From Alphaproteobacteria bacterium (GTDB lineage: Bacteria > Pseudomonadota > Alphaproteobacteria > UBA8366 > Aestuariispiraceae): 64,000 nucleotides of DNA. The notes below the pieces were generated by a model. The model did no database searches, was not told the origin of the DNA, and worked only from the letters and a program-made list of their open reading frames with translations. Of the stretch, positions 20,069 to 29,386 are shown one piece after another (the stretch's first letter is position 1; the number at the start of each line of letters is the position of its first letter). The translations under genes and the position numbers were made by a program. The stretch spans positions 2,240,001-2,304,000 of the forward strand of contig JAWPMN010000001.1 of NCBI GenBank assembly GCA_033344895.1, given 5' to 3'.

Positions 20069-21666
20069 TACTTTTCAGCCAGGCGCAGTTGCCGCGTCAG
20101 GTCGAGTTGAGAGTGCTCATTCTTGCGCCGTGCCGGTCGCCACCGGCCTTTGAAAAGCCGCTCGGCGTAGTAGCGGACTTTCTCCGCCAGGATGGGCCGG
20201 CAGCCCTGGACAAACACCAGCGCCTTGTCTCCCGGTAGCAGCATGACCTCATCGGCGGACAGCAGCGGACGTGGTGCTTCTGTCCGGCTGGCGCTGAAGG
20301 TGCTCGGCAGGCCCAGCCTTCCAAAGCGTCCGGTGTGACCTTCGCTCCGCACCTTGACCGTGCGCTGACCCAGCATGCCCGAGATCAATTGCGCGGTTTC
20401 CGTATCCTGCACGTTGAAGGCCTGACGTACCGCACAGTTGGCGATCATCGAGCGCCATTTGCGGTAGGTCTGCTTGAGCTGGTCGAGGTCCTGGACGAAC
20501 AGCCACAGGGAAGCCCCGTATCCCGCCAGATATCCGATGCCATCCTCGATGGGGCGCATGTAGCCCAGCGCCGGCAGCTCATCGAGCAGGAACAACACCG
20601 GATGGGCAGGCATGGTGACGTTGCGCGTCATCGCCGCCGTGGCCAGGCCGACAACGAGCCGCAGAAACGGCTGATAGGCCTTCACGTACTCCGGCGGCAC
20701 GATGATGAAGAGCGAGAGCGTACCGTCCTTCAGTTGCTCGAACCGAAAGCTCGATGTCGCGGTGGTGCGGATAAGATGTGGGCTCTCGAAGACAGCCGTC
20801 GCACCTTGTGCCGTGGAAATCACGGAGGCGCGCTCGCGATCTTCCTTTTGGGTGAAGCCGTCTGCGATACGTGCGGCGACCGAGGATGCGCACTCGCTCA
20901 TATTGTCCAGGTGCGCGTCGAAAACAGCGCGGTTGCACATGAGCAGGTTGCGCAGCTCGGCGAGGTTACGTCTCTCGGCGGGCAGGGCATTGACGATATA
21001 GAGGAGCAGGCCGGTAATCAGGGTGCGCGCCTCGCGCTCCCAGTGATTGGGCTCCGGGCCGTCCGTCGCGACAATCATCTCCGCCAACAGGCGGGCGTCA
21101 TCGACTTCGTAGTCCGTCCCCGTCCGGATGAAATCCAGCGGATTGATGGTGGCGTTGCCGACTTCTGGATTGAGCGGGGCCAGGGCCAGCACCGGCCCGA
21201 GGCGATTTCGGTACGCGCCGGTGATGCGGTGGTTCTCGCCCTTGATGTCTGTCACCACGACGGAGCCGGGGTGATCGAGCAGATTGGGGATGACCGCGCT
21301 GACGCCTTTGCCTGAGCGTGTCGGCGCAAAGGTGAGCAGGTGCCCCGGCTGGCTAAAGCGGATGAACCGTCCGGCCTTCTTGCCGATGATCATACCTTTG
21401 CCATGCAGGCCCGCCTTCCGCAGCGCCTTGCGATCGGCAAAGTGGGCTGTGCCGTAGGCGTTAGGCGCGCGGGGGCGCAGAAGCCAGATGAGCCCCAGGA
21501 GAGCGAACGCCCCGAGGCCGGCGCCGAACCAGGTCAGAAGCTCAAGCGTTCGCTCCAGATCGAAGTCGCGTATCAAGGTCAGGCCGAAGACGACAGCGAT
21601 GAGCAGGATTGGAAGTTCAAGGGTGAAAAAGCGGACAAGCCGCCATAGCAGACGTAACGTCTCCAT
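20068..21666 (-). CDS. Second VirD4/TraG-like coupling ATPase, membrane anchored
   Basis: 532 aa. Two N-terminal transmembrane segments (about residues 13-31 and 43-63), then Walker A APTRSGKG at 114-121, VVVTDIKGENHR, INPLDFIRTG, and Walker B FLLDELPALGYM. It is a complete TraG/VirD4 ATPase encoded on the opposite strand to the relaxase operon. With the unanchored copy at 17747 the element has two coupling proteins and no secretion channel. One may serve a different relaxase or act as part of the composite second element. Confidence 0.9.
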   Translation of the reverse strand: METLRLLWRLVRFFTLELPILLIAVVFGLTLIRDFDLERTLELLTWFGAGLGAFALLGLIWLLRPRAPNAYGTAHFADRKALRKAGLHGKGMIIGKKAGRFIRFSQPGHLLTFAPTRSGKGVSAVIPNLLDHPGSVVVTDIKGENHRITGAYRNRLGPVLALAPLNPEVGNATINPLDFIRTGTDYEVDDARLLAEMIVATDGPEPNHWEREARTLITGLLLYIVNALPAERRNLAELRNLLMCNRAVFDAHLDNMSECASSVAARIADGFTQKEDRERASVISTAQGATAVFESPHLIRTTATSSFRFEQLKDGTLSLFIIVPPEYVKAYQPFLRLVVGLATAAMTRNVTMPAHPVLFLLDELPALGYMRPIEDGIGYLAGYGASLWLFVQDLDQLKQTYRKWRSMIANCAVRQAFNVQDTETAQLISGMLGQRTVKVRSEGHTGRFGRLGLPSTFSASRTEAPRPLLSADEVMLLPGDKALVFVQGCRPILAEKVRYYAERLFKGRWRPARRKNEHSQLDLTRQLRLAEK

Positions 21667-21769
21667 AACGCATATTCCTTCGTTTAGTTTGCACGAAGGT
21701 TTATGGATGGAGACAAAAATACTCTCTGACGGGTGGAATATTTATTGAATAATGCCTACAATAAGTATT

Positions 21770-21828
21770 GTTGCCGACCCGCTATCGCATAGTCCTATGC
21801 TTTAGTTTGCACAAACAGGGTCGGCAAC
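21770..21828. repeat. Nested inverted repeat (cruciform-capable)
   Basis: Outer arms gttgccgaccc (21770-21780) and gggtcggcaac (21818-21828) are perfect 11-bp complements. Inside lies gcatag-tc-ctatgc (21787-21800), followed by the second tttagtttgcac copy. Could be an oriT hairpin, an operator, or a recombination site. Confidence 0.75.
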
Positions 21829-21959
21829 GCTCTTCTTACAATTTGATTTGGTTGTGGCGCGGCCCTTCTGCAACTCAAAAATGCCGCTCTTATTGGCATT
21901 TAAGTCCGACAATACTCGACAACAAAAGAATTTTTCTGGCTCTTGGTGTTTTGCATCTA

Positions 21960-21980
21960 GTGTCCCAAGAGTGTCCCAAG
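21960..21980 (+). promoter_or_regulatory. Integrase arm-type repeats, left cluster
   Basis: Two tandem copies of gtgtcccaag (21960-21969, 21971-21980) at 11-bp spacing, left of the tRNA-Thr fragment. Three more copies are on the other side, in the same orientation. Confidence 0.7.
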
Positions 21981-22004
21981 GCTTGCTGAAAATCTCTGGA
22001 AAGG

Positions 22005-22049
22005 TGGTGCTCGTGGGCAGGATTGAACTGCCGGCCTCCTCATTACCAA
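22005..22049 (-). repeat. tRNA-Thr (GGT) 3' fragment, attachment core
   Basis: Read on the minus strand, 45 nt run from anticodon loop ttggtaa (anticodon GGT) through a T-arm ggcag-ttcaatc-ctgcc and acceptor cacgagca to CCA. There is no 5' half, so it is not a working tRNA. It is the core of an integration site for an element targeting tRNA-Thr, beside the integrase at 22232. Confidence 0.85.
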
Positions 22050-22164
22050 TTTTTATCGGCCAAATTTGACCATTTTACATAATGACAAACATAAATAATA
22101 ACAAATAGATAATAAGAAATAATGTAAATAAAAATTGAGCAGTATTGGTAAATATTGTAGTCTA

Positions 22165-22196
22165 GTGTCCCAAGAGTGTCCCAAGAGTGTCCCAAG
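22165..22196 (+). promoter_or_regulatory. Integrase arm-type repeats, right cluster
   Basis: Three tandem copies of gtgtcccaag (22165, 22176, 22187), spaced exactly 11 bp, directly upstream of the integrase gene. With the left cluster they bracket the tRNA-Thr core as the P and P' arms do in an attP. Confidence 0.7.
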
Positions 22197-22231
22197 AAAG
22201 TAAATAAACAAAGTAAGAGTTTCAATATTTT

Positions 22232-23323
22232 ATGGCTATTATTGAAGAGAGAAAAGGTAGAAACGGTTTAACTGTATATAGAGCAAAGATAAGGCTAAAG
22301 GGGCGGCGACCCGAGTCCAAGACGTTCGAGCGAAAAACTGACGCAAGGGATTGGGCGCAACAACGAGAAGCAGAACTCAAGCGTGCCAGGGCCTTTGGTG
22401 CTAAGGAAACGGCGCACAAAACAATTGCGGACCTGATCGACCGGTACCTTGACCACGAACTACCGAAGCGTAGCAGCAATCAGGATATGGTGAAGACGTG
22501 CTTGAAGTGGTGGCGCACAGAAATAGGCGAGCGCACGCTCCAGGATATCTCTCCTTCAATTCTGGCCGAGTGCCGTGACCGGTTGCTACAGGCTAGGTAC
22601 TCAGATCACAAATTTGCTTCGAAGAAGAAGCCCAGGAAGAAGAGTCCGGCCACAGTCATTCGATACATGGCGGCACTCTCGCATGTGTTCTCGGTAGCCG
22701 CCAACGAATGGGAGTGGATCGATAGCAATCCAATGCTAAAGGTCAAGAAGCCCGCGCTTCCTCAGCCGAGAGTGCGGTTCCTGGATGACGACGAGCGCAA
22801 AAGATTAATCGAGGCCTGTCAGAAAAGTGATTGCAGCTATCTCTACCCGGTCGTCGTGATTGCCCTCTCGACCGGCGCTCGCTACAGCGAGATTATGCAC
22901 CTGCGATGGCGGGATATCGATCTTGAGCGTGGCATTGCACGGCTCGAAAAGACCAAGAACCAGGACCGCCGCGCATTGCCGCTGGCGCATCATGCGCTGG
23001 AGCTTGTGAAAGCACTTCGGGAAAAGCAAAAGGACGCAGCGAAAACCGACTACGTTTTTGCGCGCGCCGATGGCCTGGCGCCGATGGAAATCCGCAAGCA
23101 TTGGTACAAGGCTATGGAGGACGCTGAGCTGGAAGACTTCCGCTTCCATGACCTTCGCCACAGTGCGGCGTCATATCTCGCCATGAATGGGGCGACGCTG
23201 GCTGAGATTGCCGAGGTGCTGGGGCACAAGACACTTCAGATGGTGAAGCGGTATGCCCACTTGAGTGATCAGCACACGGCTAAAGTCGTGGAGCGAATGA
23301 ATAAGAGTATATTCAAAGATTAA
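22232..23323 (+). CDS. int: Tyrosine integrase of the tRNA-Thr element
   Basis: 363 aa. A three-domain integrase: N-terminal arm-binding region (MAIIEERKGRNGLTVYRAKIRLKG), SAM-like core-binding domain (about 65-160), and catalytic domain with R in STGARYSEIMHL, FHDLRHSAAS and LGHKTLQMVKRYAHL with the Tyr nucleophile. It lies 36 bp from the right arm repeats and is followed by alpA, the common int-xis order. Its C-terminus is strikingly similar to the fMet integrase (39074), so the two are paralogues with different targets. Confidence 0.93.
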   Translation: MAIIEERKGRNGLTVYRAKIRLKGRRPESKTFERKTDARDWAQQREAELKRARAFGAKETAHKTIADLIDRYLDHELPKRSSNQDMVKTCLKWWRTEIGERTLQDISPSILAECRDRLLQARYSDHKFASKKKPRKKSPATVIRYMAALSHVFSVAANEWEWIDSNPMLKVKKPALPQPRVRFLDDDERKRLIEACQKSDCSYLYPVVVIALSTGARYSEIMHLRWRDIDLERGIARLEKTKNQDRRALPLAHHALELVKALREKQKDAAKTDYVFARADGLAPMEIRKHWYKAMEDAELEDFRFHDLRHSAASYLAMNGATLAEIAEVLGHKTLQMVKRYAHLSDQHTAKVVERMNKSIFKD

Positions 23324-23412
23324 TAAACCAAAAATCAAAAAAAATTGAATTATATATTTATAATACCTATCTATAATTGTATAGAAGATAATATAAATGG
23401 AGGTAGTCATGA

Positions 23413-23637
23413 ATGGATATGACGAACATCCTGACTGTCTCGCAACTGAGCGAGGCTAACCCGGCGTTCACTGAGCCAATGATCCGCTGGTGGATTTTCA
23501 ACGCAGAAAAAAATGGCTTCAACGCCTGCCTGGTGAGGGTAGGCGGCCGGGTCTTTGTCGATCGAGCGGCATTCGAGCGATGGCTCGACCAGCACCGCGT
23601 CGAAGTGCTCTCCGGCCCCGAATTCGAGAGTACTTGA
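23413..23637 (+). CDS. AlpA/Xis-like small HTH protein (copy 1)
   Basis: 74 aa. LTVSQLSEANPAFTEPMIRWWIFNAEKNGFNACLVRVGGRVFVDRAAFERWL is a winged-HTH excisionase pattern, paralogous to copy 2 at 37460-37681 (RWWIF, VGGRV, FxRWL all shared). It probably steers integrase direction or regulates it. The GGAGG RBS at about 23399 supports ATG 23413. The stop codon lies inside the 72-bp repeat that borders the ssp island. Confidence 0.85.
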   Translation: MDMTNILTVSQLSEANPAFTEPMIRWWIFNAEKNGFNACLVRVGGRVFVDRAAFERWLDQHRVEVLSGPEFEST

Positions 23638-23701
23638 TCCAAAAAAGAACGCCCCGCCGAAGCGGGGCGTTGTCTGTTTGCCTCGACGGCTAGGCCGTCT
23701 G
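23630..23701 (+). repeat. Direct repeat flanking the ssp island, left copy
   Basis: 72 bp, about 94% identical to 37401-37471 in the same orientation. It contains a terminator hairpin and, on the minus strand, the last codons and stop of sspA (…QTA*). In the right copy the same bases encode the last codons of alpA2 (…QTA*), so the ends of two unrelated genes are identical by shared DNA. Confidence 0.9.
23648..23678. terminator. Terminator between alpA1 and sspA
   Basis: Perfect ten-bp stem aacgccccgc / gcggggcgtt, cgaa loop, with A-run on one side and T-rich on the other: suited to both the rightward alpA1 and leftward sspA. Confidence 0.85.
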
Positions 23702-24880
23702 CACTATTCCAGCGTTGGCAATTCGCGAGAGTGCATCAGCGACTAATTCAGCGGCCTCTTCAATGTCTTGTTTGGTAGTAAAGCGTCCAATGCTAAATCG
23801 GATGCTCGAATCCGCCTGATCCGGTGTTAATCCGATTTCCATGAGGACGTGGGATGGTTCAGGGATACCGGTCGTGCAGGCAGAGCCCGTTGACGCAGCG
23901 AGACGCGGTTGAAGGGCGCCCAGAATCTCGTGGGCAGAAAATCCATCGAACCGAAGGTTTGCGTTCCCAGGATGGCGGTCCCGCCCTAACATCGGTCCAT
24001 TGATTTCTATCGGCCACGGCAAGCTTTGGAGCTTTTCAACAAACTGGTCGCGCAAATTTGCGATGGCCAAACGCTCAGCTAGAGCTTGTGGTGACGCCAT
24101 TAGTTCAGCGGCCGTTCCCATCCCAACACATAACGCAGTTGGTATAGTCCCGGAACGAAGATTGTTCTGCTGACCTCCTCCGTAAATCATTGGCTCGACT
24201 AAATTTTGCAATTCCCGGCGCGCATACAGAGCTCCAATACCCTTAGGCCCGTACATTTTGTGAGCCGACAGACTCAATAAATCTACATGCTCTGTAATCT
24301 TGGATAGGTCAGTAGCGCAGGGTGCTTGGGCCGCATCGCAATGAAATATAACTCCATGTTGACGCGCAATATCTGAAATAGTTTTTAATCTTTGTATTGT
24401 TCCTATTTCATTGTTTACAGCCATTATTGAAATAAAAAATACATCATCATTTATTATTTCATATAACTGATCCAAAAGTACATGCCCATGACAATCAACA
24501 GGGATGTGCTTGACCTTGTATCCTAATTGACTTTCCAAAACATGCCCCACCGCCAAGACACTCTTATGCTCGCTCGTCCCGAGAAGAATGTTTTGTCGCG
24601 TGTCCCGCGCGGCCTTTCGCGCGAGTCCTAACAGCGCAAGGTTGTTCGCTTCGGTTGCGCCTGAGGTGAAGACAATTTCATCGCTATCGGCGCCAATTAG
24701 CTGCGCGACTTGTCTCGACGCATCGTCCACTGCCTGCGCCGCACACCAACCAAAGTTATGATCGGACGAATGTGGGTTCCCAAACGAATCTTCAAGGTAT
24801 GGCCGCATTTTATCCAAAACCCTTGCGTCCAAGGGCGTGGTGGCCTGATGATCAAAATATAAAGCGTTGCCAATTTTCAT
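23690..24880 (-). CDS. sspA: SspA/DndA-type cysteine desulfurase
   Basis: 396 aa, fold-type I PLP enzyme of the IscS/NifS class. PLP Lys208 in SLSAHKMYG, catalytic Cys335 in ASTGSACTTG, and GATEANN and HCDAAQ cofactor motifs are visible. It would take sulfur from L-cysteine and pass the persulfide to the PP-loop enzyme for DNA backbone phosphorothioation. It diverges from sspB with 154 bp between them, the arrangement I recall for sspA and sspBCD. An iron-sulfur cluster role is possible in principle, but the neighbours favour Ssp. The AT content rises in the middle of the gene. Confidence 0.88.
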   Translation of the reverse strand: MKIGNALYFDHQATTPLDARVLDKMRPYLEDSFGNPHSSDHNFGWCAAQAVDDASRQVAQLIGADSDEIVFTSGATEANNLALLGLARKAARDTRQNILLGTSEHKSVLAVGHVLESQLGYKVKHIPVDCHGHVLLDQLYEIINDDVFFISIMAVNNEIGTIQRLKTISDIARQHGVIFHCDAAQAPCATDLSKITEHVDLLSLSAHKMYGPKGIGALYARRELQNLVEPMIYGGGQQNNLRSGTIPTALCVGMGTAAELMASPQALAERLAIANLRDQFVEKLQSLPWPIEINGPMLGRDRHPGNANLRFDGFSAHEILGALQPRLAASTGSACTTGIPEPSHVLMEIGLTPDQADSSIRFSIGRFTTKQDIEEAAELVADALSRIANAGIVQTA

Positions 24881-25034
24881 TTGTTTTCAATTCTCTAGTC
24901 TCGTGAGGAGGCCAATATTTGGCAGCCTTATTCCACCCTCTCTCTGGAGGTTTGCTCCAGCTTTTAATTGACCCTACCATATATGCTGCGTTATTGTCGA
25001 CCTGGAGGAGACATCCAGGGCGAAAGGGGGATCG

Positions 25035-25991
25035 ATGGCGCGAGGGCCACTGCACGAACAAGAATACAAGCATCAGTTCTCGGGTCACGAGACCTTTCCT
25101 CTTCGCTATGGGTGGCTGAAGAAGGCTTACGATGCGATTTCTGAAACGGAAGGCGACGAAGACAACAAACGTGTATTTTTAGGTGATGACGCCATCGCGC
25201 GCTTTGGTGTCGGAAAGAACATGGTCGCCTCGATGCGTCATTGGGCGACCGTCGCCGGCATCGTGGAAGAGCCTCAAGGCTCGCAGATGATCAGGACAAC
25301 GGAGCTTGGTCGAAAGCTGTTCGGCGCGGACGGCGTTGATCCGTACATGGAGCATCCGGCGACGTTGTGGCTGATCCACTGGAAATTAGCCGCGCTGCCG
25401 ACCAAAACAACATGGTTCTGGGCTTTTAATCATTTTCCAGCAGTAGCATTCCAACGCGAAAATCTCATAAAAGGTCTGACCCGCCTTGCCAACGATCGCG
25501 GGTGGTCGCGCGTTGCTGGAGCGACCATCAAGAACGACGTTGCCTGCTTCATTCGGACCTACGTCGCGCAGCGCCCGAGCGGACATGCGGGCCTTGATGA
25601 CGCGCTTGAGTCGCCTCTCACTGAATTGGGTCTGATAAAGGCCACTGGACGTGACAATTTCCGATTTGTGCGCGGACCGAAGTCCACCTTGGGTAACGGT
25701 GCCTTCGTCTATGCGTTACTTGATTTTTGGTCGCGACGTTCTTCGACGGCGACGCTTTCGTTTGAGGCAATTGCTCACGAGCCAGGCGGGCCGGGGCGAG
25801 TATTTCTTCTCGATGAAAACGACGTAGCTGACCGGCTTGCCGATCTTGAGGATGTGACCAACGGCGCGTTGCGGTGGTCGGAGGCCACCGGCCTGAGACA
25901 AGTCGTGCGGGATCCGGTTCGGAAGACCGCAGAGCCGTTGTCGTATGTTGATATCGACTACGCCGCAACCATAGAAAAGGAGGCGGCGTGA
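25035..25991 (+). CDS. sspB: SspB (DUF4007 protein)
   Basis: 318 aa. The opening FSGHETFPLRYGWLKKAYDAI with FLGDDAIARFGVGKNMVASMRHWATVAGIVEE is the DUF4007 signature. In SspABCD systems the DUF4007 protein is SspB, reported to nick DNA during single-strand phosphorothioation; that is remembered, not shown here. The stop overlaps the sspC start (GTGATG), so they are coupled. Upstream lies a small hairpin (cctgga/tccagg, 25001-25019) just before a strong RBS (aaaggggg). Confidence 0.87.
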   Translation: MARGPLHEQEYKHQFSGHETFPLRYGWLKKAYDAISETEGDEDNKRVFLGDDAIARFGVGKNMVASMRHWATVAGIVEEPQGSQMIRTTELGRKLFGADGVDPYMEHPATLWLIHWKLAALPTKTTWFWAFNHFPAVAFQRENLIKGLTRLANDRGWSRVAGATIKNDVACFIRTYVAQRPSGHAGLDDALESPLTELGLIKATGRDNFRFVRGPKSTLGNGAFVYALLDFWSRRSSTATLSFEAIAHEPGGPGRVFLLDENDVADRLADLEDVTNGALRWSEATGLRQVVRDPVRKTAEPLSYVDIDYAATIEKEAA

Positions 25992-28900
25992 TGTTGCTGA
26001 AAGACCGAGTCCGTATTGCTCGCCGCTTCCTGCGTTCAATCCGCATTGACACTGATCTTGGTGATCCGAAGGCCCTGGAGGGGTTCGTTTGTCCTCAAAC
26101 CTCTGCCGAAGTCTTACTCGCTATGGCGAGGCATGTGGCCGAGATCGGGCAAGGCGCGTTCACATGGACCGGCCCCTACGGCAGCGGCAAATCTAGCTTG
26201 GTGGTTGCGCTCAGCGCTCTTCTCAACGGAAATGCCGAGCTTCAAGAGCATGCGGCTAAGGTTTTTGGCAGGAAGGTGTCAGATTCTCTGTGGAAAGCTT
26301 TGCCGACAGGAACCAAAGGCTGGCGCATTGTCCCCGTCGTGGGAAGACGCGACCACCCCGTTCAAGTCATCGGTGAGGCGCTGAGCGACGCTGGTTTAGT
26401 GTCACGTCAGCCAAGAGGCGGCTGGTCTGAAAGCCAGCTCCTCAAAGCTGTGACAGAAGGCGCGGCATTCAGCCCCAAGGCGCACGGCGGCTTAGTTATT
26501 TTCATTGATGAAATGGGCAAGTTTCTGGAAGGGGCGGCGCACGAAGGAGCTGATATCTATATCTTCCAGCAGCTCGCAGAACTCGCGTCCCGAAGCAATG
26601 GTCGCTTGTTGATCGTCGGCGTCCTCCATCAGGCTTTCGAGGAGTATGCTCATCGGCTCTCGCGCGAAATGCGCGATGAGTGGGCAAAGGTTCAAGGTCG
26701 GTTCATCGACCTTGCTGTCAACACTGCTGGCGAAGAACAGATCGACCTCATTTCCCGAGCGATCGAGACCGACCGAAAGGTAGCAAAGCCTAGCAAGGCG
26801 GCTCAGCTAGTTGCTTCTTTGGTGCGTGCTGGCCAGCCGAAGGCTGCCGACTATTTGGCACTGCTTTTAGAAAATTGTTGGCCACTGCACCCGGCTGTGG
26901 CTTGCCTGCTTGGCCCCATCTCCCGGCGCAGATTTGGGCAGAACCAACGTAGCATATTTGGCTTTTTGAATTCTGCGGAACCGCACGGCTTCCAGGACTT
27001 TGTCAACCATACTTCAGATGCTGAAGTCTACGGACCAGACCAACTCTGGGATTACCTGCGTGCAAACCTGGAGTCATCTATTCTCTCATCACCGGATGGA
27101 CACCGTTGGGCACTGGCGGCGGAAGCAATTGAGAGGTGCGAAGCAATTGGAGGTGATGCACTCCATATTCGGTTGCTGAAGACAATTGCTTTGATTGACC
27201 TCTTTAAAGAACGCTCAGGCCTCGTTCCAAGCTTTGAACTGCTGCACGCATGCTTCCCAGACACATCAAAAAAGGCCCTGAAGGATGCTTTGGAGCAACT
27301 TGGCAAGTGGTCATTTACGATATTTAAGAAATTTCTCGACGCGCACGCGATATACGCCGGTAGCGACTTTGACATTGATGGAGCAGTGGGGTCGGCTCTT
27401 GAAGAGGTTGATGAAATTGACTTTCCTGCTCTTAAGGCCCTCGCTGGTCTTCAGCCTGTCCTTGCGAAGCGGCATTACCACGACACGGGAGCTATGCGTT
27501 GGTTTGACGTCAGTATTTGCCCCGTTCGGGACGTGTCGGAGCTTGCCGCGCGCTTTGAGCCACGTGACGGCGCTATCGGCCAGTTTCTCTTAGCTATCCC
27601 GAGTGATGGGGAGAGTGAATCCGTCGCGGCAGACCTGTGTCGCGAAGCTGCACGTCACAGCGATCGATGGGATGTCGTGGTCGGCATTTCGAAACGCTCC
27701 TGGGCTATTGTACCGCTTGCGCGCGAATTACTTGCGTTGGATATAGTCCGGAACGACAGGCCAGAGCTGGCAGGTGATGTTGTTGCCCGACGCGAGGTTG
27801 AAGCCAGAATCGCTGAAATTACCGGGCAACTAGAGATGGAGCTGCACCGTGCATTCGATGGTGCGCTTTGGTATCGAAAGCATCACAAGCCGAAAACTTA
27901 CCGGCAGGCGGAACTGAATAGCTTGGCTTCTGAGCTCGCCGATCGCCGATTTTCTCAGTGCCCACGATTGCACAACGAACTTCTAAACCGTCAAAAGCCC
28001 TCGGCGAGTGCGATTTCTGCGCAGAATATTCTGCTTCGTCGAATGGTTCTCAACGAGGGAGAAGCTCGACTCGGGATCGACAAGTTTCCGGCAGAAGGCG
28101 GCTTGTTTGCTTCAATATTGGAAGCAACTGGGCTGTATGCCGAACTAGATAATGGAACGTGGGGATTCCGTTCCCCAGGTGGAGGCCAGTCGGACCTCTT
28201 CAGGCTAACACCTGCTTGGGAAGCAGCTTTGCAATTCGTCAAGTCTCAGCAAGGCCGCATTGTTAAAGTTTCAGAGCTTTACGATGTTTGGCGCGAACCG
28301 CCATTTGGCATCAAAGATGGCCTAATGCCGATTTTAGCTGTCGCATTCATCTTGGCGGAGCGCGAGAGCGTTGCTGTGTATCGCGAAGGTGTATTCCGGT
28401 CGCGCTTCGATGATGTTGACGTGGATTATCTCGCCAAGGATGCTTCGATTATCCAACTTCGGTGGATGAACCTTTCGAAAATGTCCGAGCGGCTTTTATC
28501 TGGCATGGCTGAGATCGTGCGAGATTTGGACGTTGGAAACAGGGCCGTCCAGCTAGAGCCCATTGATGTCGCACGGGGCTTGATCGGCATTTATGAACAG
28601 CTCCCGCAATGGACAAAGCGCACGATGCGTCTTTCAGACAACGCACTCAAGGTGCGTGACCTCTTTAAGCGCGCACGAGACCCAAACCAGTTCCTGTTTG
28701 ACGATTTGCCCACGGTGGTTGGTACAAGCGAGCTTGCGAGCGATAGCGACCTTAAACGAGTCGTTGCCGAAGTGCGTCACGGTCTAGGTGAGCTTGCGCA
28801 AGCCTATCCGTCGATGCTGCACAAGCTTCGGGATACGATGCTCGCGGAGCTCCAAGTCGTGAATAATGCGCCACAAGCGCTTGCCGGACTGCGAGAGCGG

Positions 28901-29386
28901 GCCGAGAACATTCGGCAACTCGCGGGTGACTTTCATTTAGACGCCTTCGTTGGCCGCTTGTCACAGTTCAACGGAAGCGACGAGAGCTTTGAAGGCATAG
29001 CCAGTCTAGCTGCGAACAAGCCGCCCCGCGATTGGGTGGACCCTGACCTAGATAGGGCGGCTGTTGATCTGACGGACCTTTCCCAGCAGTTCTTGCGGGC
29101 CGAGACTTTTGCGCGCGTGAAAGGCCGGCCGGATAAGCGTCAGAGTATCGCCGTCGTCATCGGCATGCAGGGCGGGCGACCTGCGCCGCTACATGAGGAG
29201 TTCCAAGTCGCTGACACCGATCGCGCTGCCGTCAAAGATTTGATATCACGCGTTTCGGGGGCGTTGGAGCAGGCTGATATCAAGCAGCGCAATCTGATTC
29301 TCGCCGCATTGGCAGAAATCAGCGCGAACTACATGACGGAGCCGCCGCAACCCAAGTCTAAGTCCAAGCGGCAGGCTTCCTCGTAA
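25988..29386 (+). CDS. sspC: SspC, large P-loop ATPase
   Basis: 1132 aa. AAA+/STAND-like ATPase near the N-terminus: Walker A GPYGSGKSS at 62-70 and Walker B VIFIDEMGKF at about 170-179. The remaining 900 residues are mostly helical without a motif I can name. The size, the ATPase near the start and the position between the DUF4007 and PP-loop genes match SspC. It overlaps both neighbours by a few bases, so sspB-C-D is one coupled operon. Confidence 0.85.
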   Translation: MMLLKDRVRIARRFLRSIRIDTDLGDPKALEGFVCPQTSAEVLLAMARHVAEIGQGAFTWTGPYGSGKSSLVVALSALLNGNAELQEHAAKVFGRKVSDSLWKALPTGTKGWRIVPVVGRRDHPVQVIGEALSDAGLVSRQPRGGWSESQLLKAVTEGAAFSPKAHGGLVIFIDEMGKFLEGAAHEGADIYIFQQLAELASRSNGRLLIVGVLHQAFEEYAHRLSREMRDEWAKVQGRFIDLAVNTAGEEQIDLISRAIETDRKVAKPSKAAQLVASLVRAGQPKAADYLALLLENCWPLHPAVACLLGPISRRRFGQNQRSIFGFLNSAEPHGFQDFVNHTSDAEVYGPDQLWDYLRANLESSILSSPDGHRWALAAEAIERCEAIGGDALHIRLLKTIALIDLFKERSGLVPSFELLHACFPDTSKKALKDALEQLGKWSFTIFKKFLDAHAIYAGSDFDIDGAVGSALEEVDEIDFPALKALAGLQPVLAKRHYHDTGAMRWFDVSICPVRDVSELAARFEPRDGAIGQFLLAIPSDGESESVAADLCREAARHSDRWDVVVGISKRSWAIVPLARELLALDIVRNDRPELAGDVVARREVEARIAEITGQLEMELHRAFDGALWYRKHHKPKTYRQAELNSLASELADRRFSQCPRLHNELLNRQKPSASAISAQNILLRRMVLNEGEARLGIDKFPAEGGLFASILEATGLYAELDNGTWGFRSPGGGQSDLFRLTPAWEAALQFVKSQQGRIVKVSELYDVWREPPFGIKDGLMPILAVAFILAERESVAVYREGVFRSRFDDVDVDYLAKDASIIQLRWMNLSKMSERLLSGMAEIVRDLDVGNRAVQLEPIDVARGLIGIYEQLPQWTKRTMRLSDNALKVRDLFKRARDPNQFLFDDLPTVVGTSELASDSDLKRVVAEVRHGLGELAQAYPSMLHKLRDTMLAELQVVNNAPQALAGLRERAENIRQLAGDFHLDAFVGRLSQFNGSDESFEGIASLAANKPPRDWVDPDLDRAAVDLTDLSQQFLRAETFARVKGRPDKRQSIAVVIGMQGGRPAPLHEEFQVADTDRAAVKDLISRVSGALEQADIKQRNLILAALAEISANYMTEPPQPKSKSKRQASS

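Larger units (their letters stand above)
21667..22231. other. 565-bp AT-rich intergenic region with cruciform and attP-like site
   Basis: Holds the promoter side of the leftward ATPase gene, a nested inverted repeat (21770-21828), two copies of tttagtttgcac (21683-21694, 21801-21812), five gtgtcccaag repeats and a tRNA-Thr fragment. No gene is supported. These parts are listed separately. Confidence 0.7.

Noticed and set aside
20335-21315. 326-codon frame antisense to the second coupling ATPase
   Set aside because: Sense strand carries Walker A/B and TraG motifs; antisense has none.
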